A DNA stretch of 64,000 nucleotides from Sphingomonas kyeonggiensis (GCF_014204495.1 NZ_JACHLN010000003.1:558001-622000), one strand, 5' to 3'; positions 53,901-62,381 are shown, numbered from the stretch's first letter. Notes: generated by a model not told the origin, from the sequence alone. Numbers and translations are program-made.

Positions 53901-53966
53901 CAGATCGCCTATGGCGACATCCTCGGGCGGCGCTTCTTCGTCGGCGCTACCATCAAGCTCAAGTGA
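50916..53966 (+). CDS. TonB-dependent receptor of the peptidase island
   Basis: A 1016-residue outer-membrane receptor. Signal peptide (MASTALFTAMAAMPALAQ within the N-terminus), TonB-box-like EPIIVTGSRIRRPES, plug (about 55-185: LGAGRTLTLVNGRRMV, GGGAAVYGSDAIAGVVNYIL), then a barrel ending RRFFVGATIKLK. AAGGGG lies just before ATG 50916. It is followed after a hairpin by genes for an aminotransferase, an S10 carboxypeptidase and an amino-acid permease. Context suggests uptake of peptides or modified amino acids, but TBDR ligand classes cannot be read from sequence alone. Confidence 0.95.
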   Translation: MTNTHTRIARRLMASTALFTAMAAMPALAQQAAPQDTGANEAGEPIIVTGSRIRRPESDNAAPVSVIGQQAVIDRGYTSAADALNDLPSNVPVLNQADGSGEASGSGIQAPNLFGLGAGRTLTLVNGRRMVTSSSGIGDPGGVGDAQVDSNIIPLGLLERVEVYQGGGAAVYGSDAIAGVVNYILKSDFTGLVLDGQTGISGRGDYATYSLRGTAGTNFAGGRGNVAIDVGWSKSPILRFSDRPLSNLGRLTVSNSADTGPSDGIPSVKEIFNAAFWPFNGNGVIFTRPAPPPNFLARNASGSALQFDSAGNVVAYNTGTIQGIPFASGGDGFAYQELAGLRTGVERYTANLIGHYDLTDRMKISTELLFARTTGSEIPQGNSRTTLNAGTYAGPIAFTINNGFLTAQAKAALSAISPTFAAGAPMYLSKYFYDLVPDATRTTTTDTYRALVTLDGDFDIGARNFYWSVSGSYGRVEGKQRTWEVINSRYNNAINAVLSGGKVVCAINADAVTTNDDASCAPINPFGRGNVSQAARDYVSTRAGMDWTNEQVDLLATLGGSLFSLPMGDVAFSTAYEHRDEKARFSPLAANLQGTFGDGSTQIAQSGGYNTDELSAELSIPLVGKDFTLPLVKALELKGAFRYVDNSLAGSENVWDVGLRWEVTSGLTLRGSRSRNFRAPTLTQLLAPTSSGLGSVGFDPCDADRINSGPNPANRRANCLALFAANPGYGVDPDGTGAGLSAAQRLARFQDPAENFSIATITSGGNRGLRNEISDTLTYGFVFQPRFVPGLTVSADRVQIDLKDGLSPFTTEDFMAACYDEATPDAAVCSAFSRIANPSATAIGGSVLTGTTTTFNAGVIKYRGESYMIDYRFALADVFGGGDIGKLGLRAVATHNALLTRSVTGTTFTRTDDTYLSPKWVGQFNAVYDKGPFRLTYQLDYRGRTRSAANATIETTPTPMLSANVVHSISTQYDLGNFALRAGVDNFTDKAPSYPQIAYGDILGRRFFVGATIKLK

Positions 53967-53973
53967 TCCCTCG

Positions 53974-53998
53974 GCCGCCCGGCACCTTGCCGGGCGGC
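53974..53998 (+). terminator. Hairpin between TBDR and aminotransferase genes
   Basis: A perfect 10-bp stem (GCCGCCCGGC / GCCGGGCGGC) with a 5-nt loop and no T-run. It may partly attenuate or stabilise the transcript so that the receptor is made in excess. Confidence 0.55.
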
Positions 53999-54044
53999 AC
54001 CCCACAGGCTTGACCCCAGGCACGGACGGAAAACGAACCAGAAC

Positions 54045-55253
54045 ATGAACCGGCCGGAATTTACCGACCTCTCTCCCGCGGCCCTGGGCGAAGCGGATAT
54101 CCCTGGCGCCGGGGCGCCGGTTGGGGAATCCTATTCGCATTGGGTGCGCCGGGTGATCCGCGCCGTCCGTTCGGAGCGCAATTTGCTGGTGAGCCTGTTC
54201 GACAGTTCCGTGCCGGAACCCTTCGACCTGCTGCGCCAGATCATCCTCGAAGGATTCTCGGAACCGATCACCTCGCGCTACACCAGCGCCTTCGCCAGCG
54301 GGAATCCCTATGTGGTGGAGCAACTCGCCCACCGCTACCAGGTGCCGGCGGAGCAGGTGCTGTGTACCACGGGGGCGACCGGTGCGCTGTCGCTGATCTA
54401 CCGCGCGATGCTGGCCCCGGGCGACCGGGTGCTGGTGGAGAATCCCGGCTTCGACCTGTTCCACAAGATCGCCGAGACCCACGGCTTCGGCGTCGACCGC
54501 TTCGAGCGGCGCGGGGACCGGTTCACGATCGATCCCGACGAGCTCGCCGCGCGGATCGGCCCGCGGACCAGGCTGATCGTGCTGTCCGACCTGCACAACC
54601 CCTCCGGCATGGCGCTGGACCGCGAGACCCTCATCGCGATCGGCAATATCGCCGAGGCGCGGGGGATCAGCGTGATCGTCGACGAGGTCTATGGCGACTA
54701 TGTCGACGCGGCGCTGCGCCCGCTGCCCGCCGCCAGCCTGTCGCCCGCGCTGATCAGCGTGAGCAGCCTCACCAAGTCGCACGGGCTAAGCACCTTGCGC
54801 TGCGGCTGGATCGTCGGCGAGCCCGGCCGGATGGCGCGGATCCGCGCGCTGGCCGAGGAGATCGACTTCGGCGTCTCCAACCTCGCCCACGCCTTCGCCG
54901 CGCTGGTGCTCGAGCAGCCCAAGATGTTCGATGGCTATCGCAGCCGGATCATGTCGCGCGCGCGGCCGATCATCGAATCCTATCACCGCCACTGGCTCGA
55001 AGAGGGGCTGTTCGAAGGCGCCCTGCCCGACTTCGGCTGCATCGCCTTCCCCCGGCTGGTCGGCATCGAGGACAGCATCGCCTTTTCCGAATGGCTGGCG
55101 GACCGCTGCGGCGTGATCGTAGCACCTGGCGAGTATTTCGGCGCGCCGGGGCATATCCGGATCGGCTTCGCCCGCGCGCCCGCGGAAGTGGACTATGGCC
55201 TGCAGGCCCTGACCGAAGGCCTGATCCGCTACCGGGAACAACAGGGAGGATGA
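54045..55253 (+). CDS. Class I/II PLP aminotransferase
   Basis: A 402-residue fold-type I enzyme. Motifs: LCTTGATGALSLIYRAML, VENPGFDLFHKIAE, LSDLHNPSGMALD, VIVDEVYGDYVDA, the PLP Lys in SVSSLTKSHGLSTLRCGWI, and the C-terminal Arg in PGHIRIGFARAP. It lacks a signal peptide and is cytoplasmic. It overlaps the third S10 gene by ATGA and follows the TBDR gene by 78 bp. It is likely to act on amino acids released by the exported peptidases and brought in by the APC permease encoded downstream. Substrate specificity is unknown. Confidence 0.93.
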   Translation: MNRPEFTDLSPAALGEADIPGAGAPVGESYSHWVRRVIRAVRSERNLLVSLFDSSVPEPFDLLRQIILEGFSEPITSRYTSAFASGNPYVVEQLAHRYQVPAEQVLCTTGATGALSLIYRAMLAPGDRVLVENPGFDLFHKIAETHGFGVDRFERRGDRFTIDPDELAARIGPRTRLIVLSDLHNPSGMALDRETLIAIGNIAEARGISVIVDEVYGDYVDAALRPLPAASLSPALISVSSLTKSHGLSTLRCGWIVGEPGRMARIRALAEEIDFGVSNLAHAFAALVLEQPKMFDGYRSRIMSRARPIIESYHRHWLEEGLFEGALPDFGCIAFPRLVGIEDSIAFSEWLADRCGVIVAPGEYFGAPGHIRIGFARAPAEVDYGLQALTEGLIRYREQQGG

Positions 55254-55255
55254 GC

Positions 55256-56719
55256 ATGCGGGGGAATATCAGGCGGCTGCTGGCCGGAACCGCGCTTGCC
55301 GCCACCGCCCTGCTAGGCAGCAACGCGGCGCTGGCGCAGGTGCAGGCCCGCAGCGAGCAGGCGGTGAAGGTCGCCGGGAAGACCGTGAAGGTCGAGGCCG
55401 AGGTCGGGCTGGTGCCCGTCGCCAGCAAGCCGGGCAAGCAGGACGCGACCGCCGGATACATCTCCTATACCGGACCAGCCCGCGCCGACCGGCCGGTGAT
55501 CTTCATCTTCAACGGCGGCCCGGGTGCCGCCTCGGCCTATCTCAACATGGGCGCGCTCGGCCCGATGCGCGCGCAGGTACCGCAGGACCCTGCCGCGCCG
55601 CTGCCCGCCGAAGCCAGTGTCTCGGCCAATCCGGCGACGCTGCTCGACCTTGCCGATCTCGTCTTCCTCGATCCGCCGGGCACCGGCTTCTCGAGCTTCG
55701 CCGAGGATGCCGATCGCGGCGTCTACCAGTCGGTGAAGGGCGATGCCGACGCCGTAGCGCAGCTCGCCCAGGCCTGGCTGGCCGCGCACGGCCGCACCGG
55801 CGCGCCGCTCTACATCCTGGGCGAAAGCTATGGCACGATCCGCGCCGCGGCGATGGTCGAGGCGCTACGCCTGCGCGACCCCGCCCTGCAGGTGCGCGGC
55901 GTGCTGCTGCTCGGCCAGGCGCTCAACATGATCGAGACGTCGCAGCGCCCGGATAACGTCATCACCTATCCGATCTCGCTGCCGACGCTGGCGGCGATCG
56001 CCTGTTACCACCACAAGCGCCCCGCCGCGTGCGATCCCGCCAAGAGCGCCGCCGAGGCGACCGCGTTCGGACCTGTCTATCTCAACGCGCTGTTCCGCGG
56101 CGCGGCGCTCGACGCCGCCACCCGCGCCGAGATTGCCGCGAAGCTGGAAGAGCTGACAGGCATCCCCAGCGCTTACTATCTGGCGCACGACCTGCGCATC
56201 TCCAAGGAGCAGTTCCGCACCGAGCTGCTGCGCGCCGAGGGCAAGGTGCTCGGCCGCTACGACGCGCGCTACACCGCGCCGCGCCCCGCCAATGCCGGCG
56301 AGATCGTCGGCCCCGATGCTTTCTCGGCGGTCTCCGACCTGTACGGCAAGGCGGTGCTGGGCGAGCTCAAGCGCATCGGCGTCGCCGACCCATCGGTCTA
56401 CAAGGTGATCGCGCGCTTCCCCGGCGACTGGGCCTATGGCGCCGGAGACTCGCCGTTCAACGACTGGCCGTTCATGGCGCAGCTCGAGAAGAACATGGTC
56501 GCCAATCCGAAGATGCGCCTGTTCGTCGGCACCGGGCTGTTCGACCTGACCACCACCGTGGGCGCGGCCGATTATCTGTTCGCCCAGTCCGCGCTTCCCG
56601 CCGAGCGCTACAGGAACGCGCGCTATCCCGCCGGCCATGTCGCCTATTCGGATGACGCGAGCTGGCAGAAGCTGGTCGCCGATATCCGCGCCTTCCTGAT
56701 CGCGGGCGCCGCCCAGTGA
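55256..56719 (+). CDS. Exported S10 serine carboxypeptidase 3
   Basis: A 487-residue protein with a signal peptide (LLAGTALAATALLGSNAALA). S10 motifs: FIFNGGPGAASAYLNMGALGP, VFLDPPGTGFS, nucleophile in YILGESYGTIRAAA, Asp in TGLFDLTTTVGAADY, His in PAGHVAYSDD. GGGAGG at 55244-55249 favours ATG 55256; ATG 55250, which overlaps the aminotransferase stop, is also possible. It overlaps the APC permease gene by GTGA. Together with the other two S10 genes it points to heavy periplasmic trimming of peptides. Confidence 0.93.
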   Translation: MRGNIRRLLAGTALAATALLGSNAALAQVQARSEQAVKVAGKTVKVEAEVGLVPVASKPGKQDATAGYISYTGPARADRPVIFIFNGGPGAASAYLNMGALGPMRAQVPQDPAAPLPAEASVSANPATLLDLADLVFLDPPGTGFSSFAEDADRGVYQSVKGDADAVAQLAQAWLAAHGRTGAPLYILGESYGTIRAAAMVEALRLRDPALQVRGVLLLGQALNMIETSQRPDNVITYPISLPTLAAIACYHHKRPAACDPAKSAAEATAFGPVYLNALFRGAALDAATRAEIAAKLEELTGIPSAYYLAHDLRISKEQFRTELLRAEGKVLGRYDARYTAPRPANAGEIVGPDAFSAVSDLYGKAVLGELKRIGVADPSVYKVIARFPGDWAYGAGDSPFNDWPFMAQLEKNMVANPKMRLFVGTGLFDLTTTVGAADYLFAQSALPAERYRNARYPAGHVAYSDDASWQKLVADIRAFLIAGAAQ

Positions 56720-58050
56720 GCGAGGGCGCGGGCGACGAGAAGCTGGCCAAGGGCATCGACCTTGGCGGCGTGATCGCCATGGGGCTCGGCACCGCCGTGG
56801 GCGTGTCGATCTTCTCGGCGATCGCCCCGGCCGCCGCGATCGCCGGGCCGGCGATGCTGCTCTCGGCATTGATCGCCGCGCTGCCGATGTACCTGATCGC
56901 GGTGAGCTACGCCTTTCTCGGCTCGGCGCTGCCGGTGTCGGGCGCGTCCTTCGCCTGGCCGGCGCGCTTCCTGAGCCCGAGCTGGGGCTTCTACATCGCC
57001 TGGGCGCGGATCATCGCGAACATGGGCGCGATGGTGGTGCTGTCGCTGGTGCTCGTCCGCTACGCTTCGATGCTGGTGCCGCTGCCGGTGAAGCCGACCA
57101 TGTTCCTGGCGCTGCTGCTGGCGCTGCTGCTCAACCTGTTCGGCGTCCATATCGCCACCCGCGCGCAGAAGATCCTGCTGACCGGCATGCTGATCCTGTT
57201 CGCGATCTTCGTGGCCTGGGGCGGCGCGACCGCGGTGAATTTCGACCATTTCGAGCCGATGTTCCCGCAGGGCTGGCAGGGCATGATCGCCGCCACCCCG
57301 CTGCTGATGGGCCTGTTCTTCGGCATCGAGGCGGCGACCGAGGCCGGCGCCGAAGTCGCCAACAGCCGGCGGACCATTCCGCTGGGCATCGCGCTGTCGA
57401 TCGGATCGGCCACCCTGCTGTATCTCGCGGTCGGCTTCGTCGCGCTGGGCGTGCTCGGCGCGCCGGCATTGGGGGCGAGCCAGGCGCCGATCCTCGACGC
57501 CGCCAAACAGTTCATGGGACCGGTGGCGACGCCGCTGATCGTGCTCGCCGCGGTGCTTTCGATCGGCAAGTCGCTCAACGCGATGTTCGCGATGTTCAGC
57601 CGCAGCCTCTATGCGATGGGCACCGCCGGCATGCTGCCCGCCGCCTTTGCCCGGGTCCATCCGCGCTGGAAGACACCGTATGTCGCGCTGATCGCCGTGT
57701 TCGCGATCGGCTGTGTCGGGCTGTTCCTGCCGATGGAGCTGACCTTCCTGTTCCTGGCGGTGAACATCCCGAACCTGCTCAAATATGCGAGCATCTGCCT
57801 GTCCGCCGCGCGCGTGACCGAGCGCCATCCCGAACTATACGCGGCCGCAGCGTTCAAGCTGGCCCCGGGCCCGATGCGGCTGGTTTCCTATGCCGGTACG
57901 CTCTGCGCGCTGGCGCTGATCCTGGTCGGCTTCGAAGCGGACTGGCGACCCTATGCGCTGCTGGGCGGCTGGCTGGTGGTGGGGGTGGTTTTCCGCCTGG
58001 CCATGACGCGCGGGCGGCGCCCTGCTGCCCACCACGACGTAGGCCCATAG
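56716..58050 (+). CDS. APC-superfamily amino-acid permease
   Basis: A 444-residue inner-membrane transporter starting at GTG in the GTGA overlap. It has about 12 hydrophobic segments and the family signature in TM1 (GVIAMGLGTAVGVSIFSAIAP, the unwound Gly-rich region). Other markers are SYAFLGSALPVSGASFAWPARFL and the TM6 loop FGIEAATEAGAEVANSRRTIPLG. It probably imports amino acids released by the carboxypeptidases. It is the last gene of the TBDR-aminotransferase-S10-permease operon. Confidence 0.93.
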   Translation: MSEGAGDEKLAKGIDLGGVIAMGLGTAVGVSIFSAIAPAAAIAGPAMLLSALIAALPMYLIAVSYAFLGSALPVSGASFAWPARFLSPSWGFYIAWARIIANMGAMVVLSLVLVRYASMLVPLPVKPTMFLALLLALLLNLFGVHIATRAQKILLTGMLILFAIFVAWGGATAVNFDHFEPMFPQGWQGMIAATPLLMGLFFGIEAATEAGAEVANSRRTIPLGIALSIGSATLLYLAVGFVALGVLGAPALGASQAPILDAAKQFMGPVATPLIVLAAVLSIGKSLNAMFAMFSRSLYAMGTAGMLPAAFARVHPRWKTPYVALIAVFAIGCVGLFLPMELTFLFLAVNIPNLLKYASICLSAARVTERHPELYAAAAFKLAPGPMRLVSYAGTLCALALILVGFEADWRPYALLGGWLVVGVVFRLAMTRGRRPAAHHDVGP

Positions 58051-58148
58051 AAGCGGACCGGTCGCTCACGCCCGGATATCGAGCGCTTGTGACGCCTTTC
58101 GTTCGCTGGCAGGATCGATTGACGGGCTTGGGACCAGGGGCAGGCAAG

Positions 58149-58637
58149 ATGAAATTGGGGACGATGAGTGCGGTCTCGGCATCGTTTGTGGCCCTGCTTT
58201 CTGCGTCGCAGGCGCGCGCCGATGACTTCGTGGTGCTGAACTCGCCGGGGTATCGCACGGTGGTGGTTGCCGACCTCAACACGCTGGAACGCAGCGGCGA
58301 TGAGCTCCGCGTCGGCATTTTCGTCTTCCCGCGGACCGGTTCCGGCGCGGACATGCTGCAGGCCGCTGCCGTGATGCGGTGCGGCAAGAACATCATGAAT
58401 TCCGATCGCACCGCCTATTACGACGTGACGATCGCACAAGGGCGCCTCGACGGCCTCCGGTTGATCCGCGAAGAGGTCAGCAATTTCGACGGCAATACCG
58501 GCACGCAATACGGGCTGGACAACAGCGTCTACGCGGCGCTCCTGCCGCTTTGCAGCGGCACGCCGACAAGCGCCCGGCGCGAGAAGGGCGACGAGAACGG
58601 CGTCGTCGGGAAGCTGGCACCCGAATTCGTGCCCTGA
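58149..58637 (+). CDS. Small exported protein of unknown function 1
   Basis: A 162-residue protein with a signal peptide (MKLGTMSAVSASFVALLSASQARA). The mature part has two cysteines (VMRCGKN and LPLCSGT) that could pair, strands FVVLNSPGYRTVVVADLNTL and LRVGIFVFPRTGSG, and a loop-rich tail. The frame is open from 58089, but only ATG 58149 gives the signal peptide. It stands alone about 100 bp after the permease. I recognise no domain; it is a candidate periplasmic binding or inhibitor-like protein, unproven. Confidence 0.68.
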   Translation: MKLGTMSAVSASFVALLSASQARADDFVVLNSPGYRTVVVADLNTLERSGDELRVGIFVFPRTGSGADMLQAAAVMRCGKNIMNSDRTAYYDVTIAQGRLDGLRLIREEVSNFDGNTGTQYGLDNSVYAALLPLCSGTPTSARREKGDENGVVGKLAPEFVP

Positions 58638-58833
58638 CCCGGTGCGCCAGCGGCGAGATTGCCGTCATTGTGCAGATCAGGCCCGGAGTGGACCGTTAGC
58701 TGCCAATCCGCTTTTGGACGCCACCACGCCATAGCTGCCGTCGGTGCGAGACATCTTCGAACGGCAGCTCACGCCCCAAAGTCGATCGTCCGCGCTGGAG
58801 CTGAACAGGGTCCAAAGCAGTCGCTTATGACGT

Positions 58834-59247
58834 TCAGGTCTTACATCGCACGGAAGTCCTGGTGTGGCCCCCTCTTCGAGGGGGACGCGTGTGAACGACA
58901 CTCCATGCCCCGTCCGCTTGAACAAAGTCAGCGACACAAGCCAAGGTATCCGGAGCCATCTCATCCATTACCCTGACCGCACCACCGTCACGATACAGGG
59001 CAAACGAGCACCGCTGACCGGAACGTGTCTTCGCACATGCCAGCGCCTGGATGTGGAGGTTCGGAGCGGTATCACTTCCCGCCTGATACCAAAGCGAGGC
59101 CAGGCGAGCGCCGTTACCGATCATCGCATTCCTCTGCAGATCCACCCAAATGGCCGATTGGAGTTCGCCCTTCAGCGGCTCCGGTGGCGCCTCGAAGGTC
59201 TGCAATGCAGCGATGAGAACGACAGCGAGCATTTCCAAAGGTAACAT
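58834..59247 (-). CDS. Small exported protein of unknown function 2 (weakly supported)
   Basis: A 137-residue reading frame with a short hydrophobic N-terminus (MLPLEMLAVVLIAALQTF) that could be a signal peptide. Four cysteines (ALACAKT, GQRCSFAL, TLACVADF, SVRCKT) sit in a pattern that could form two disulfides. Codon use is less GC-rich than in its neighbours and no strong ribosome site is visible. It could be a real, recently acquired gene or a chance frame; the cysteine pattern and the plausible exported start make a real gene slightly more likely. Confidence 0.5.
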   Translation of the reverse strand: MLPLEMLAVVLIAALQTFEAPPEPLKGELQSAIWVDLQRNAMIGNGARLASLWYQAGSDTAPNLHIQALACAKTRSGQRCSFALYRDGGAVRVMDEMAPDTLACVADFVQADGAWSVVHTRPPRRGGHTRTSVRCKT

Positions 59248-59342
59248 GCGATCTGTCCGCTATCCAAGTCGTGCCTATGGAGCGGATAGGCAGCTCCCAC
59301 CCAGCCTCTGCCATGTAAAGATCGTCATCGCCTGCCTCCCGC

Positions 59343-59450
59343 CGTCACCCCGGCCTTGTGCCGCGTTCCACGGTGCCGCGCGCGCTGAACCGGAACTCTC
59401 GAATTCTGCCCTCGCCGCCTGGTGGACCCCGGCACAAGGCCGGGGTGACG
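59343..59450. repeat. Extragenic palindrome, type C (perfect 21-bp arms)
   Basis: CGTCACCCCGGCCTTGTGCCG (59343-59363) written as arm ends CGTCACCCCGGCC/TTGTGCCG pairs exactly with 59430-59450; similarity continues about 9 bp inward with mismatches (TCCAC / GTGGA). Spacer 66 bp. Confidence 0.9.
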
Positions 59451-59612
59451 AGGTTTTGGTCCTTCGGCCCACCCTGGAACTGCGAGAAGGTCCCCCCACC
59501 CCGCCTGCACGAGCCGCACACAGAAAAATGCCGCCCTTAGCAGAGCTAGGGGCGGCTAGTGTCGGATGCCAGACTTGGAGACACCGGCATCGCAAAGGGA
59601 CTTGGGAAGGGT

Positions 59613-59639
59613 GGGCGCGGCGAGAACGCCGCCGCGCCC
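59613..59639 (-). terminator. Hairpin terminator of the TBDR gene
   Basis: A perfect 10-bp stem (GGGCGCGGCG / CGCCGCGCCC), 7-nt loop, just after the receptor stop. On the minus strand it is followed by ACCCTTCCC, a weak pyrimidine tail. Confidence 0.6.
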
Positions 59640-59648
59640 GGGGCACAC

Positions 59649-62381
59649 TTACATGCGGAACGAAGCGCTCAGCGAGTAGACGCGACCGTTCTTGTAGACC
59701 GAAGTCGGGAACTTCGGATCCGAGCTGTACTGGTAGTAGGTCTCGTCGAGCAGGTTCGACGCCGAGGCGCTGACCTGCAGCTTGTCGGTCAGGTTGTACG
59801 AGATCGACGCGTCGAGCTGGCTGTAGCCGTCGGTATAGTCCTGCGACTGCTGGCGGCCGAAGCGATAGAAATACTTCGAGCGACGGTTGAAGCTGACACG
59901 CGCCTGGAACGGACCCTTTTCGAAATAGGGCACGAGCGTGAAGGTGTCGCGCGACAGGAATGGCAGGCCGGTGGGCGAGCCGGTGTCGGCATCGGTGAAG
60001 GTGTAGTTGGACTGGATGCCGAAGCCCCAGAACAAATTGGCGTTGGCCGTCAGCGAGAAGCCGGTGACCTTTGCCTTGCCGCCGTTCACCGGGCGCGAGA
60101 TCGAGTATTCCAGCGTGCGGCCGGTCACCGTGTTGGTGAGGCTGACGCCGTCCTGCACCGCGTTGCCGATATAGTTCGACACGTCGCGGTAGAAGACTTC
60201 ACCCGAGATGTAGCTCGCCGGGGCGAAATACCATTCGGCGGAGAGGCCGAAATTGGTCGCCGCATAGGGCTTCAGGTCCGGGTTGCCGCCGCTGCCCGAG
60301 CGGGTGGTGTCGTCGAGCGAGAGTGAGCCGGCGAGATCGGAGTAGCGCGCACGCGCCATCACCTTCGCCGCCGAGGCACGCAGCACCACATTCTCGCCCG
60401 CCTGGAAGATCAGGTTCGCGGCCGGCAGGAAGCGGTTGTCGTCGGTGTTCACCTGGGTCGGTGCGAAGACGCCGCCGCTCTGCACGTAGAATTGCGACTG
60501 GTCGCGGGTGAAGACGTAGCGACCGCCGACGTTACCGCGGAACCGGCCGGCCTCGAAATTGGCCTGCAGATAGCCCGAGACGATCGTTTCCTTGACGTGG
60601 AAATACTGATCCTTCGAGAGGCCGCGGCTCACGCTGATATTGCCGTACTTCTCGAGCGTCGCGCGGATCGCATCGGCATCGAGCGTGGCATAGGGCGTGC
60701 CGTTGCCGCTCACACCCAGGCCATCATACAGATTGCTGTCGAGGACATAGGGGTTGAGATCGGCGAGCGTGAAGTTCTGGTTGGTGAACGTCGCGCCGCC
60801 AACGGTGGTGTTGCTGTTGGTGTGGCTGGCGAAGCGCGCACCGAACAGGATCTCGGTGATCGGGCCGAGATTGACCTTGCGGCTGACGTCCGCCTGGCCG
60901 AACAGCTCGTTGTCGCGGGTCTTTTCGGCGTAGGTGATGCCGCCGATCTGGCGCCCGAAGAACGGGTTGCCGCCATTGGCCGCGCGCACCGCCGCCTCGG
61001 TCTGGTTCTCGCCGCCGAGCGCCGTGTAGTTGCTCAGCCAGCGCGAAGCGTCGCTCGCCGGATACTGCCAGTTGACATAGGTGCTCTGGCCGTTGGTGCC
61101 CGAGGTGAAGCCCTGCTTGGTGCGGAAATCGAGGAGATATTCCGGATCCTTGCCGCCCGAGGCGCGGGTGCCGCCGAAGTTGCCGGTGACGACCCAGTCG
61201 CCCGGCTTCCAGTCGAACATCAAGGTGAGCGAGTCGTTCTTGACGCGGGTGCGACGGAAGTTGGTGTCGAGCTGCCCGGTGGCGCCATTGCCGCTGGTGA
61301 TGCCCGCGAAGGTCGCCGAGGTGACCATGCCGTCGGCATAGGTCGCGCTCTGGAGGAGCGAGCCCTCATAGCCATAGGTATATTCGGAGTTCGACAGATT
61401 GTCGTAGTTGCCGCGGATCACCAGCGCGGTGCCGGTGAGCGTGAGGTTGTCGGCCGGGCGAACCTGGATCGCGCCCGAGAAGCCGATGCGCTCGCGCTCC
61501 TGCTTGAAGAACTCGCGGGCGAGGAACGAGGCGACGCGGGCCTTGCTGAACTCGGCGATCATCGCCGCGTTGGGCAGCTGGCCGTTCAGCGTCGGGCCGC
61601 TGGTGACGCGACCGTCCGCACCGTAGATGATGTTGCCGTTGGCGTCCTTCGGGTAGCGATCGAGCAGCGCGTCACCGGTACGATACCAATAGACCGCCGA
61701 GCCGGCGCGGCTGAGCTGTTCCTTGTCGTAGTTGACCGCGCCGAGGAAGCCGATCGTTTCATCGGCATTGTGCCAGCTGTACAGCGCCGAACCGCGGAAG
61801 CTGCCGCGCTTGGCACGGCTGTTATACTCGCCGCCGCCGGTGAGCGCGACGGTGTTGGGCTTCAGGTCGAGCGGCTTGCGGGTGACGATGTCGACGCTCG
61901 CGCCGATCGCGCCTTCCTGGAGGCGTGCCTCGGGGGTCTTGTAGACCACCGCCTGGCTGATGATCGTCGGCGAGAGCAGCGAGTAGTTGAACGAACGGCT
62001 CGAGCGATCCGAGGGGTTGCCGCCCCAGTCGGCCGAGGCGACCGAGTGGCCGTCGATGGTCAGGCGGTTCAGCGCAGGCTCGACACCGGCGATCGAGAGC
62101 TGCTCGCCCTCGCCGAACTGGTGGTCGACCGTGACGCCGGGCAGGCGCGACAGCGATTCCGCGACGTTGCTGTCGGCGAGCTTGCCGACATCCTCGGCGC
62201 TGATCACATCGACGATCGAATTGGCGCGCTTCTTGGTCTCGATCGCGTCCTGAAGGCTCTTGCGGATGCCGGTGACGACGATCTCGCCGTCGTCGCGCGA
62301 AGGAACGGAATCCTGCGCATAGGCCGGAACCGCGGCGCAGGTGAGCGCCGTACCGACCAGGAACTTAAGCCGTAGATTCAT
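59649..62381 (-). CDS. TonB-dependent receptor of the Xanthomonas/Caulobacter carbohydrate-associated type
   Basis: A 910-residue outer-membrane receptor. Signal peptide (MNLRLKFLVGTALTCAAVPA), TonB-box-like EIVVTGIRKSLQDAIETKKR, then the plug signature SIVDVISAEDVGKLADSNVA and ESLSRLPGVTVDHQFGEG, which marks the class often linked to glycan uptake. The barrel ends VYSLSASFRM. ATG 62381 has GGGGGG about eight bases upstream; the open frame beyond it is not protein-like. It is divergent from a HutC-type GntR gene, which probably controls it in response to a sugar or amino-sugar derivative. Confidence 0.95.
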   Translation of the reverse strand: MNLRLKFLVGTALTCAAVPAYAQDSVPSRDDGEIVVTGIRKSLQDAIETKKRANSIVDVISAEDVGKLADSNVAESLSRLPGVTVDHQFGEGEQLSIAGVEPALNRLTIDGHSVASADWGGNPSDRSSRSFNYSLLSPTIISQAVVYKTPEARLQEGAIGASVDIVTRKPLDLKPNTVALTGGGEYNSRAKRGSFRGSALYSWHNADETIGFLGAVNYDKEQLSRAGSAVYWYRTGDALLDRYPKDANGNIIYGADGRVTSGPTLNGQLPNAAMIAEFSKARVASFLAREFFKQERERIGFSGAIQVRPADNLTLTGTALVIRGNYDNLSNSEYTYGYEGSLLQSATYADGMVTSATFAGITSGNGATGQLDTNFRRTRVKNDSLTLMFDWKPGDWVVTGNFGGTRASGGKDPEYLLDFRTKQGFTSGTNGQSTYVNWQYPASDASRWLSNYTALGGENQTEAAVRAANGGNPFFGRQIGGITYAEKTRDNELFGQADVSRKVNLGPITEILFGARFASHTNSNTTVGGATFTNQNFTLADLNPYVLDSNLYDGLGVSGNGTPYATLDADAIRATLEKYGNISVSRGLSKDQYFHVKETIVSGYLQANFEAGRFRGNVGGRYVFTRDQSQFYVQSGGVFAPTQVNTDDNRFLPAANLIFQAGENVVLRASAAKVMARARYSDLAGSLSLDDTTRSGSGGNPDLKPYAATNFGLSAEWYFAPASYISGEVFYRDVSNYIGNAVQDGVSLTNTVTGRTLEYSISRPVNGGKAKVTGFSLTANANLFWGFGIQSNYTFTDADTGSPTGLPFLSRDTFTLVPYFEKGPFQARVSFNRRSKYFYRFGRQQSQDYTDGYSQLDASISYNLTDKLQVSASASNLLDETYYQYSSDPKFPTSVYKNGRVYSLSASFRM

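Larger units (their letters stand above)
59248..59648. other. Intergenic region with paired palindrome and hairpins
   Basis: About 400 bp between two minus-strand genes. It holds the type C palindrome (59343-59450), a further hairpin near 59530-59557 (GCCGCCC... GGGCGGC) and the terminator of the receptor gene at 59613. I see no convincing gene. Confidence 0.6.

Noticed and set aside
50793..54782. A 1329-codon antisense frame across the island TBDR and aminotransferase genes
   Set aside because: It spans two well-supported genes and their intergenic hairpin, has no domain-like sequence and is composition-driven.
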